Below are positions 1-5,126 of a DNA stretch of 5,542 nt, piece by piece (position 1 is the stretch's first letter; each line of letters begins with the position of its first letter). The notes beneath the pieces were generated by a model. That model did not search any database. It was not told the origin of the DNA and was given only the letters and a program-made list of their open reading frames with translations. The DNA comes from Chloroflexota bacterium (GTDB lineage: Bacteria; Chloroflexota; Dehalococcoidia; GIF9; UBA5629): contig JAPLHL010000221.1 of assembly GCA_026389655.1 (NCBI GenBank), positions 1 through 5,542 on the forward strand, given 5' to 3'. The position numbers and the translations under genes were made by a program.

Positions 1-1
1 C

Positions 2-571
2 AGTCCCGAAAATGGCACATTAATTTTCCAGGATGATTTTACTGATCCTAAAAGCGGCTGGTTTATTTACAAAGCAGATTCAACCAAAGGCGGTGCATAT
101 GAACAGGGTGCTTATAGTGTATGGGCAGTCGGCAGTAACACAGTTATAGCCCTTAATCCTAAAACCCGGCAGCAACTGAAAAATTTTTCAGCGGAGGTTG
201 ATCTCAGGGAAACTTCTTCAATCAGGGGAGCAGTAATGGGTATTATCTACAGGCTGGATAATGCAGGGACCTATTACAGGTTTGCGATCACTGACAACCG
301 GTCATTTTACGTTGGCAGAAAAAGCGCACTGGGTATCGAAGAGGAAGTGTATCCACAAACACCTTCAGACATTATCAAACCCGCAGACGAATATAACCGC
401 TTAAAGGTAGTTTGCATAGGAGAAAATCAGGACTTCTACATCAATGGCACTAAACTCGCCACCCTCACAGACAATACATCACTAAAGGGTGAATTGGGGA
501 TATCATTCAGTAACTGGGCAATTTCCGAGAACTACACTTTCACCAACTTCAAGTTATATAACCTGAAGTGA
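2..571 (+). CDS. 3' part of a secreted-type protein with a ConA-like (LamG/DUF1080-type) beta-sandwich domain
   Basis: The reading frame is open from the left edge to the TGA at 569-571, giving 189 residues with no convincing start, so the true start lies outside the window. The visible N-terminus has a 'FQDDFTDPKSGW' stretch. This is the typical opening strand of concanavalin A-like domains found on extracellular proteins and lipoproteins, often in Chloroflexota. The rest alternates hydrophobic and polar residues as a beta-sandwich does. It includes the 'YYRFAI' strand, the 'YNRLKVVCIGENQDFYINGTKLA' region (described here by its ends) and a closing 'FTNFKLYNL' strand. Such domains usually bind carbohydrate or serve as a surface module behind another domain, and that other domain would be upstream and is not seen. 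No catalytic residues can be named. The in-frame ATG at 236 lies in the middle of the fold and is not the start. Family placement is by eye and moderately sure. Confidence 0.8.
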   Translation, partial: SPENGTLIFQDDFTDPKSGWFIYKADSTKGGAYEQGAYSVWAVGSNTVIALNPKTRQQLKNFSAEVDLRETSSIRGAVMGIIYRLDNAGTYYRFAITDNRSFYVGRKSALGIEEEVYPQTPSDIIKPADEYNRLKVVCIGENQDFYINGTKLATLTDNTSLKGELGISFSNWAISENYTFTNFKLYNLK

Positions 572-618
572 ACTGCGGGCATATTGACCAGGCGGCTTTT
601 TTTAACCCGTTGCTCTGA

Positions 619-765
619 TTAGCTCGGGCTACCCCTGATCACTATCACATCGCTCATGCAGGGTAATAAATGTGACATGCTATCCAGCGTCCCCAGCACA
701 AAAGCCGATGTGCCTCGCGGCAATTTTGCTAGTATGTCACCCCATGTTAGATCAATTTTATTCAT
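619..765 (-). CDS. possible small ORF (48 aa) immediately after mntP
   Basis: On the minus strand the ATG at 765-763 follows the mntP stop codon (768-766) with no gap, and the frame runs 48 codons to a TAA at 621-619. The product begins MNKIDLTWGDILAKL and ends VIVIRGSPS, with one Cys and a mixed hydrophobic/polar pattern. It has no recognised domain. A GTGGGA just before the mntP stop is a weak ribosome-binding site, so translation would depend on coupling to mntP. The same DNA can form a 10-bp stem (672-681 with 731-740), so it could instead be a structured 3' UTR. I do not recognise the protein. The abutting stop/start and the sensible composition are the only support. Confidence 0.3.
   Translation of the reverse strand: MNKIDLTWGDILAKLPRGTSAFVLGTLDSMSHLLPCMSDVIVIRGSPS
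672..740. repeat. inverted repeat / potential long hairpin downstream of mntP
   Basis: The arm GTGACATGCT (672-681) pairs with AGTATGTCAC (731-740) over 10 bp, with one G-T wobble. The 49-base loop contains a further 4-bp GCCG/CGGC pairing (704-707, 718-721). No T-tract follows on either strand, so it is not a normal intrinsic terminator. It lies in the 3' flank of mntP, inside the possible small ORF, and could be an mRNA 3'-end structure or chance. Confidence 0.3.
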
Positions 766-1335
766 TTATCCCACAATGTGCGTAATTAGGATCCTGGCGC
801 CTATGCCGATAAGGATGATACCCCCTACTAACAAAGCCCACCGCCCTATAATCACGCTTGCCCTTCGTCCAAGCCAACATCCCAGTGCAGTCACTAAAAA
901 GGCCACTATGCCGATGGTCGCTGCACATATAAGGATATTAAGCTTCAACAGCGCAAAAGACAGACCAACCGCCAGGGCATCTATGCTTGTTGCCACAGAT
1001 AGCGTAAGCAGCGTTATCCATTTGCTGATATCTGCCGCTTCCGACTCAGATTTGCGTTCTACAAACTCCCAGATCATCCTTCCCCCAACAAAAAGTAAAA
1101 GCGCAAAAGCTACCCAGTGATCATAACCTGAAATGACTTGAACCACGGTTTGCCCAACCAACCAACCAAGTAGCGGCATACCGGCCTGAAAAACTCCGAA
1201 GGCCACTCCTACTCGCAAAACCCGTTTCCATGAATCGGCCCTTCCCGAAGCACCTATCCCCAACGATACTGCAAAACAATATGCGGATAGGCCTAATGCT
1301 ATAAGGATAACAGAGAGAATATCCAGCCAATTCAT
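766..1335 (-). CDS. mntP: MntP-family manganese efflux pump homologue (variant first repeat)
   Basis: The 189-residue protein matches the usual MntP (former YebN/DUF204) length. It has about six membrane segments, near residues 4-28, 38-62, 70-91, 103-128, 131-153 and 162-186, in two related halves. Family marks are 'FGVFQAGMPLLGW' (46-58), 'HWVAFALLLFVGGRMIWE' (73-90), 'ATSIDALAVGLSFA' (115-128) and 'GGIILIGIGARIL' near the C-terminus. MntP proteins export Mn2+ across the inner membrane. The second-repeat aspartate is present (D119). The matching position in the first repeat, normally Asp in S-x-D-x-F-A-V, is Tyr19 here ('GLSAYCFAVSLG'), and transport may be altered. The start at 1335 is the only sensible ATG, but no clear Shine-Dalgarno precedes it. 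It lies 69 bases downstream of the lipoprotein gene on the same strand. I see no Mn riboswitch in that gap, so expression may depend on the upstream gene. Confidence 0.9.
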   Translation of the reverse strand: MNWLDILSVILIALGLSAYCFAVSLGIGASGRADSWKRVLRVGVAFGVFQAGMPLLGWLVGQTVVQVISGYDHWVAFALLLFVGGRMIWEFVERKSESEAADISKWITLLTLSVATSIDALAVGLSFALLKLNILICAATIGIVAFLVTALGCWLGRRASVIIGRWALLVGGIILIGIGARILITHIVG

Positions 1336-1404
1336 GGTGTTAAAGTATATCAGAAGAAAATAGTATGTCGCTCAGCGGGCATTGGTTGGAAATAACTATC
1401 CAAC

Positions 1405-2463
1405 CTATTTCGATGGCAAGCGGTTTACCGCAGACTGAAGTTCCTCATATCCGGTCATGTTTGAAACGTCCTTAACAAAGCCCGCAAAATCCGTATAACT
1501 GGCCCTCAACCTGTTCATATCATCATAAACAGGGCTAACCGCACAGGGATCCTGGCCATAAATACCATGGAAGGCAAAATAAGCCTGGTTCAGTTTTCTT
1601 ATTTTATACCCATGCTGCACGAACAACAGCCTCCTGGATTCCATATACCGTTCTGCTTCGTTTACTCTTTTTGCGTCAAGCATCAGGTCAACATTTTTTC
1701 GCGTTTCTTTCATCTCCCGGTCGAAGTTAAAATCAGGTTCAGTTTTGACCGCTCCAATTCGTTTGTCAACGTCCCGGTTATAACGGGCGTACACCTTGCC
1801 GCCAATTTCATCTGCAATCATTCCGGCCAATGTCTCATTCATGGAAATTATGTCAGGAGGCTGGCTGAAGCCGAGAGAATCGAGGAAATACAAGAATCCA
1901 AGTGGTCTGAAGGCAAGGTACTGATGCGCCCACTCTTCCACAGCTGCCGCCACCAGTTGCTTCGTTTTCAAATCAGGAGATACAATCGCAGGATAGGCAG
2001 CTCCAAACCCGCCTATTTCAACAACCAGTGACGACAGGCTTAGTTCATCTACCTGTTTTTCAACCGCTTCGATTTGTTCGTCATTCAGGTCGGGAGACAA
2101 CATGATACGGTCCAAATACGATATCCGGTCTTTTGGTGAGACCACGAGCAGAAGAGGCGGCTTTGTGATCCTTACACGCACAGCAGGGAAGATTGCTATG
2201 TTCTCCTCGTCCAATATTGATTCAATATCTTTTATCAATACACCGGTATCTACATGAGGGCTTTCTCTGACAGGTGTAAAAATATTTTCGATTTCCCAAT
2301 CAGCCAATTTCAGAGCGTAAGGCGCCGCCGCCTTGCGGATTCCAGATTTCAACTCACTAACGCTAGTACTATAAGCCGGCTGGAGCGGAGTACCCGCAGT
2401 ACACCCAACCATTACAATGAGCAATAAAAATAAAATTGCAATGATATTTTTAATCGCAGACAT
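1405..2463 (-). CDS. lipoprotein with a degenerate zinc-metallopeptidase-like motif
   Basis: The product is 352 residues from the ATG at 2463-2461. I chose this over the TTG two codons upstream because AAGGG (2474-2470) is 6 bases from the ATG but touches the TTG. The N-terminus is a lipoprotein signal: Lys5, a hydrophobic run, then 'MVGC' with the lipidated Cys at 21. The mature protein would be membrane-anchored outside the cytoplasm. The central segment has 'VEEWAHQYLAFRPLG' (E176, E177, H180) and, about 30 residues on, 'MNETLAG' (N209, E210). This spacing resembles the HExxH...NE layout of gluzincin peptidases, but with Glu where the first His would be. The C-terminal third is charged and helical, with 'KLNQAYFAFHGIYG' near residue 297. 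A peptidase-like fold is an inference; activity is uncertain. The gene precedes mntP with a 69-base gap and is divergent from the two-CW gene. Confidence 0.8.
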   Translation of the reverse strand: MSAIKNIIAILFLLLIVMVGCTAGTPLQPAYSTSVSELKSGIRKAAAPYALKLADWEIENIFTPVRESPHVDTGVLIKDIESILDEENIAIFPAVRVRITKPPLLLVVSPKDRISYLDRIMLSPDLNDEQIEAVEKQVDELSLSSLVVEIGGFGAAYPAIVSPDLKTKQLVAAAVEEWAHQYLAFRPLGFLYFLDSLGFSQPPDIISMNETLAGMIADEIGGKVYARYNRDVDKRIGAVKTEPDFNFDREMKETRKNVDLMLDAKRVNEAERYMESRRLLFVQHGYKIRKLNQAYFAFHGIYGQDPCAVSPVYDDMNRLRASYTDFAGFVKDVSNMTGYEELQSAVNRLPSK

Positions 2464-2469
2464 AGACAA

Positions 2470-2474
2470 CCCTT
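2470..2474 (-). promoter_or_regulatory. ribosome-binding site that sets the lipoprotein start
   Basis: AAGGG on the minus strand stands 6 bases before the ATG at 2463-2461 and directly against the TTG at 2469-2467. The spacing favours the ATG. Confidence 0.6.
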
Positions 2475-2648
2475 GCCAATACAGTATTGACCGCTTTAAG
2501 TCCCGCCAGTAAATTCTTCAAGTGGGTCAAGCCGACTTTTCATCATTTCTTATGTACTTAAATCACCGGCTCTATTGTGCACTAAAAGTACCTTCAATCA
2601 AAATCCGTTCGGCTAAGCGGTACGCATTTCTGCTTAATACTTTACTAT

Positions 2649-2674
2649 TAATTATGCGCTTTTGCGCATAATTA
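2649..2674. promoter_or_regulatory. perfect 11-bp inverted repeat, candidate operator
   Basis: TAATTATGCGC is followed by a TTTT spacer and its exact reverse complement GCGCATAATTA. No T-run follows on the plus strand, so it is not a standard terminator for any gene here. It sits in the divergent region, about 90 bases before the two-CW start codon and about 185 bases before the lipoprotein start. A dimeric regulator binding site is the simplest reading. The regulator is unknown, and a cruciform or RNA hairpin in a leader is the alternative. Confidence 0.55.
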
Positions 2675-2751
2675 GATTAGGCCAAGTGACGGATGGCGGT
2701 TCACAATACTAATGCTAAATTTAGAGTGAACAATATAGATCAAAGAAAGAT

Positions 2752-2756
2752 GGAGG
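2752..2756 (+). promoter_or_regulatory. ribosome-binding site that sets the two-CW gene start
   Basis: GGAGG lies 8 bases before the ATG at 2765. The in-frame ATG at 2693, 24 codons upstream, has no comparable site. Confidence 0.75.
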
Positions 2757-2764
2757 TCACGACA

Positions 2765-3094
2765 ATGGCTCAGATGATTGAAAAGACACAGATAGGGAAA
2801 GAGGTTTCCCAATCCAATTTTTGGTCTGACAAGCAGCCCTGCTGGGAAAAATGCCATTGTCCCGAATTGATCAAAGCTGAATGCCCATCAACAATGTATC
2901 AGTTTCTGCCTTGCTGGGAAATCGAGGGCACATACTGCAAACTCGATGATCACGGTTCTACTGGCAAAGACACCAGCATCTGTGAAGTCTGCCGTGTATA
3001 TAAGAAATATGGCAACGGCGAACCTATCAAGTTGAAGCTCTATGGAAAGGGATTGAATACACATATCGCTGAGATCGAAAAAGTAGTGCGCTAG
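2765..3094 (+). CDS. two-CW domain cysteine-rich small protein
   Basis: The product has 109 residues from the ATG preceded by GGAGG. It carries eight cysteines at 26, 30, 32, 40, 50, 58, 73 and 76. Two of them are in Cys-Trp pairs: 'PCWEKCHCP' (25-33) and 'PCWEIEGTYC' (49-58). A C-terminal 'ICEVCRVYKKYG' (72-83) gives a CxxC. This is the pattern of the two-CW domain, which occurs as small stand-alone proteins in anaerobes and also attached to sensory proteins. The cysteine spacing suggests metal or iron-sulfur binding, but no function is established that I can state. There is no signal peptide or membrane segment, so it is probably cytoplasmic. The gene is monocistronic: divergent from the lipoprotein gene and closed by a strong terminator 21 bases after the stop. 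The inverted repeat at 2649-2674 may control it. Confidence 0.85.
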   Translation: MAQMIEKTQIGKEVSQSNFWSDKQPCWEKCHCPELIKAECPSTMYQFLPCWEIEGTYCKLDDHGSTGKDTSICEVCRVYKKYGNGEPIKLKLYGKGLNTHIAEIEKVVR

Positions 3095-3115
3095 ACTTAT
3101 TTTAATTGCAAGAGT

Positions 3116-3144
3116 AAAAGGCCGGCCTGACAGGCCGGCCTTTT
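3116..3144 (+). terminator. intrinsic terminator after the two-CW gene
   Basis: AAAAGGCCGGCC (3116-3127) pairs perfectly with GGCCGGCCTTTT (3133-3144) around a TGACA loop. An A/T-rich tail follows (TTTTATATTTATTTTT, 3141-3156). The GC core is 8 bp. It separates the two-CW gene from the diiron/Hrb/FprA operon. Confidence 0.92.
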
Positions 3145-3204
3145 ATATTTATTTTTAGCCCGTCCATCAAATGTGACTTTCATTACTTCCATAGTTCGAA
3201 AAAT

Positions 3205-3213
3205 TGCTATAAT
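3205..3213 (+). promoter_or_regulatory. extended -10 promoter for the diiron-hrb-fprA operon
   Basis: TGCTATAAT is a consensus TATAAT hexamer (3208-3213) with the TGn extension. No good -35 is seen at 16-18 bases upstream, which extended -10 promoters tolerate. Transcription would start near 3220, giving a leader of about 60 bases, with GGGGAG (3269-3274) as the ribosome-binding site 4 bases before the ATG at 3279. It lies after the terminator and is the only strong promoter-like site before the operon. Confidence 0.55.
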
Positions 3214-3278
3214 TGTTTCACAGTAAAAAAGAGATAATTGTATTATAAATCAAAGGGATAAGAGTTCAGGGGAGAGGC

Positions 3279-3764
3279 ATGGCAGTATTTTTCAAAGAAG
3301 GTGAGCTTTACAGGATAGCGGCCGAGATGGAGAGAAGCGGGCTTGCCTTCTACTCCGAGGTTGCCCGGCAGGCGAAGGACGAATCAACTAAAGCTGTTTA
3401 TGCTTATCTCATAACGTCTGAAAAAAGACATCTACGCAAGTTCAATAGTCTATTTAGCCACTCTGCAAAATCAAGTAATCCTGAAAGTTATAAAGGAGAA
3501 TACCGGAATTATCTTGCAGCATTGCTGAAGGACAGGGTATTTTCATCCTCAGCCCTGGCGCGAAGCAGAGCATCCAAATCAAGTGTCCGCACAGCTTTAG
3601 ACACAGGTATTAAAGCCGAAAAAGACTCAATACTATTTTATGCGGGTCTTCTTGATCTGGTTCCAGAAGACAATAGGACAGCCATCGGGATGATACTGGC
3701 GGAAGAGAAACGTCACCTTCAGCGTTTAATGGACTATAAATATAAATCCGGCTGTTTTAAATAG
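3279..3764 (+). CDS. ferritin-like diiron protein (erythrin type, no rubredoxin domain)
   Basis: The 161-residue protein has two helical-pair repeats with ferritin-like diiron ligands. The first repeat has 'EMERSGLAFY' (E18) and 'SEKRHL' (E48-xx-H51). The second has 'IKAEKDSILFY' (E114) and 'EEKRHL' (E143-xx-H146). This is the rubrerythrin-family four-helix pattern. The usual C-terminal rubredoxin CxxC pairs are absent and only one Cys (159) is present. Rubrerythrin-type diiron proteins reduce hydrogen peroxide or handle iron in anaerobes, using electrons from a rubredoxin. The start is supported by GGGGAG just upstream. It is the first gene after the extended -10 promoter and is followed 92 bases later by a second protein of the same type. 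The exact activity, peroxidase or another diiron role, cannot be fixed from sequence alone. Confidence 0.85.
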   Translation: MAVFFKEGELYRIAAEMERSGLAFYSEVARQAKDESTKAVYAYLITSEKRHLRKFNSLFSHSAKSSNPESYKGEYRNYLAALLKDRVFSSSALARSRASKSSVRTALDTGIKAEKDSILFYAGLLDLVPEDNRTAIGMILAEEKRHLQRLMDYKYKSGCFK

Positions 3765-3807
3765 CGATGAATATCCAGGGAATACACACCGCAAAGATGC
3801 AGAAAGA

Positions 3808-3822
3808 CCGGGTACAACCCGG
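3808..3822 (+). repeat. short hairpin between the two diiron genes
   Basis: CCGGGT and ACCCGG form a 6-bp perfect stem with a 3-base loop. No T-tract follows, so it is unlikely to stop transcription fully. It could affect mRNA processing or be chance. Confidence 0.35.
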
Positions 3823-3856
3823 ATAAACAATTAATATTTCTATTTAGAGGGGTTAT

Positions 3857-4387
3857 ATGAAAGACGCACAAACTGGCATTGTAGAAGCATTAAAATATGC
3901 TATCCAGATGGAGTTGGACGGAAAGAAATTCTACACTCTTTCGGGGCGGGAAAGCACGAATAAAATTGGGAAGGAGCTTTTTTCCTGGCTGGCTGAACAG
4001 GAGGATTTTCACAGGAAAAGATTCGAGGAAATCTATGAACTTGTGGCCCAAAAGAAGGGCTGGCCGCTAACGCCTGCGAAACCGGATAGAAATCGGACAT
4101 TCAGGACACTCTTCGGCGAGGCCATTCGCAATTCGGGGATATCTTTAAAGGCAGAAAAAAGCGAGTTTATAGCGGCTGAAAAAGCCATTGAGATGGAAAT
4201 AAAGTCACGCAATTTTTACACAGAAAGAGCATCTGCGGCTACATCGGATATCGAGAAGAATTTTTTCAATGCCATCTCCGCAGAAGAACAGGGGCATTAT
4301 CTTGCATTAATTGATTACAAAGAATATATGTCTGACCCGGAAGGCTGGTTCACCCGGACCGAGCACCATTCATTAGATGGGAATTAG
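3857..4387 (+). CDS. rubrerythrin-related ferritin-like diiron protein, no rubredoxin domain
   Basis: The 176-residue protein has all the expected diiron ligands: E19 in '[10 protein letters not shown]', E49-xx-H52 in 'EQEDFH', E114 in '[10 protein letters not shown]', and E144-xx-H147 in 'EEQGHY'. The tail '[19 protein letters not shown]' (157-175) is a recognisable ending of one rubrerythrin-like subgroup. It contains no cysteine, so there is no rubredoxin domain and electrons must come from another protein. The likely role is peroxide reduction or iron-dependent stress defence in the cytoplasm. AGAGGGG (3846-3852) lies 4 bases before the ATG. It shares only the ligand pattern with the gene upstream, so the two are diverged paralogues rather than a recent duplication. 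The 44-base gap to hrb has no terminator, which suggests co-transcription. Confidence 0.88.
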   Translation: MKDAQTGIVEALKYAIQMELDGKKFYTLSGRESTNKIGKELFSWLAEQEDFHRKRFEEIYELVAQKKGWPLTPAKPDRNRTFRTLFGEAIRNSGISLKAEKSEFIAAEKAIEMEIKSRNFYTERASAATSDIEKNFFNAISAEEQGHYLALIDYKEYMSDPEGWFTRTEHHSLDGN

Positions 4388-4392
4388 TTCCC
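4379..4392 (+). repeat. small hairpin over the stop codon of the second diiron gene
   Basis: GGGAA, TTAG loop, TTCCC form a 5-bp stem that includes the TAG stop. It is too weak and lacks a T-tract to be a terminator; it is recorded only as structure in the gap before hrb. Confidence 0.25.
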
Positions 4393-4431
4393 GACAATAC
4401 AGAAATCAAATTAATTAAGGGAGAAAATACT

Positions 4432-5115
4432 ATGGATTTGGAAACACTGCATTATCTGACTTATGGCCTGTATGTTGTATCGTCCGCCAAAGAAAACAAG
4501 ATGAACTGCCAAATAGCCAATACTGTCATGCAGATTTGCTCCAATCCGCAGATTATCAGTGCTGTAATCAATAAGAATAACCTTACCCATGAATATATAT
4601 CCGCAAGTAAAGTATTCACTACATCAATCCTATCATTAGATACCCCGATAAAATTTATTGGCAGCCTGGGATTCAAAAGCGGGCGCGATACAGATAAATT
4701 CGCGGATATCAAATATAAGACGGGTACTACCAAGGCTCCTGTTGTGCTGGATTATACGCTGGGCTACCTTGAGGCCGAGGTAATCAATCAGGTTGACGTC
4801 TATACACATACTATTTTTCTCGGCCAGGTCGTTAATGCTGAGAAAGTCAGCACCGGAGAACCCCTGACATACGCGTACTACCAGCAGGTCAAACGCGGTA
4901 CAACACCCAAAACCGCCCCCAGTTATATTGCAGAAAAAAAAGAGGAGAAAATCAAAATGGATAAATACGAATGCAGCGTCTGCGGGTATATCTATGATCC
5001 GGAAAAAGGCGACTCTGATGGTGGAGTCAAACCCGGAACCAGGTTTGAAGACCTGCCGGACGATTGGACATGCCCTGTTTGCGGCGCAAGCAAAGACCAA
5101 TTTAAGAAAAAATAG
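4432..5115 (+). CDS. hrb: high-molecular-weight rubredoxin (flavin reductase-rubredoxin fusion)
   Basis: The 227-residue protein has two parts. Residues 1 to about 160 are a flavin reductase-like FMN-binding domain, with '[19 protein letters not shown]' (12-30), '[10 protein letters not shown]' (47-56), '[16 protein letters not shown]' (75-90) and 'THTIFLGQV' (125-133). A Lys/Glu-rich linker leads to a complete rubredoxin at 176-227, with iron ligands C181, C184, C214 and C217 and the 'GVKPGT..EDLPDDW.CP' core. In Moorella this fusion, Hrb, takes electrons from NAD(P)H through FMN to its rubredoxin iron and passes them to the flavodiiron protein FprA, whose gene follows here after only 11 bases. 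GGGAG (4419-4423) precedes the ATG by 8 bases. An internal site at 4944-4959 could also start a free rubredoxin. The cytoplasmic role is O2 and NO scavenging. Confidence 0.95.
   Translation: MDLETLHYLTYGLYVVSSAKENKMNCQIANTVMQICSNPQIISAVINKNNLTHEYISASKVFTTSILSLDTPIKFIGSLGFKSGRDTDKFADIKYKTGTTKAPVVLDYTLGYLEAEVINQVDVYTHTIFLGQVVNAEKVSTGEPLTYAYYQQVKRGTTPKTAPSYIAEKKEEKIKMDKYECSVCGYIYDPEKGDSDGGVKPGTRFEDLPDDWTCPVCGASKDQFKKK
4941..4959 (+). promoter_or_regulatory. internal ribosome-binding site and ATG before the rubredoxin module of hrb
   Basis: AGAGGAG (4941-4947) stands 9 bases before an in-frame ATG (4957-4959) at the exact start of the rubredoxin domain. The 9-mer GGAGAAAAT, followed by ATGGAT, also occurs at the true hrb start (4420-4428), with spacers of 4 and 3 bases. 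Initiation here would give a 52-residue rubredoxin, the normal free rubredoxin length. It may be active, or may be the remnant of a once separate gene. Confidence 0.5.
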
Positions 5116-5126
5116 CGGAGGATATT

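Larger units (their letters stand above)
2464..2764. other. divergent intergenic region between lipoprotein and two-CW genes
   Basis: No gene of convincing size or composition lies in these 301 bases. The clearest element is the perfect inverted repeat at 2649-2674. Weaker inverted pairs are AGCCG/CGGCT (2530-2534, 2567-2571), GTACC/GGTAC (2588-2592, 2619-2623) and GTTCAC/GTGAAC (2699-2704, 2726-2731). The promoters for both flanking genes should be here, but I could not find a convincing -35/-10 pair on either strand. Confidence 0.6.

Noticed and set aside
597..603. T-run after the first gene as an intrinsic terminator
   Set aside because: No stable stem immediately precedes the seven T residues; only a 4-bp CCTG/CAGG pairing is possible.
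656..1120. Plus-strand 154-codon reading frame opposite mntP
   Set aside because: It is antisense to a clear membrane-protein gene, has no ribosome-binding site, and its composition is what the complement of a hydrophobic protein produces.
1336..1404. Separate mntP promoter or Mn riboswitch in the gap before mntP
   Set aside because: A TATACT lies just 8 bases before the ATG without a -35 element, and 69 bases are too few for a riboswitch of the yybP-ykoY type.
1567..2031. Plus-strand reading frame opposite the lipoprotein gene
   Set aside because: It lies wholly within a well-supported minus-strand gene and has no recognisable domain.
2693..2764. Upstream ATG as start of the two-CW gene
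   Set aside because: It lacks a Shine-Dalgarno, while the ATG at 2765 has GGAGG at 8 bases and begins the recognisable protein.
3765..3856. Terminator between the two diiron genes
   Set aside because: The 6-bp hairpin at 3808-3822 has no T-tract after it.
4636..5100. Minus-strand 154-codon frame opposite hrb
   Set aside because: hrb has unmistakable flavin reductase and rubredoxin motifs; the opposite frame is a shadow.
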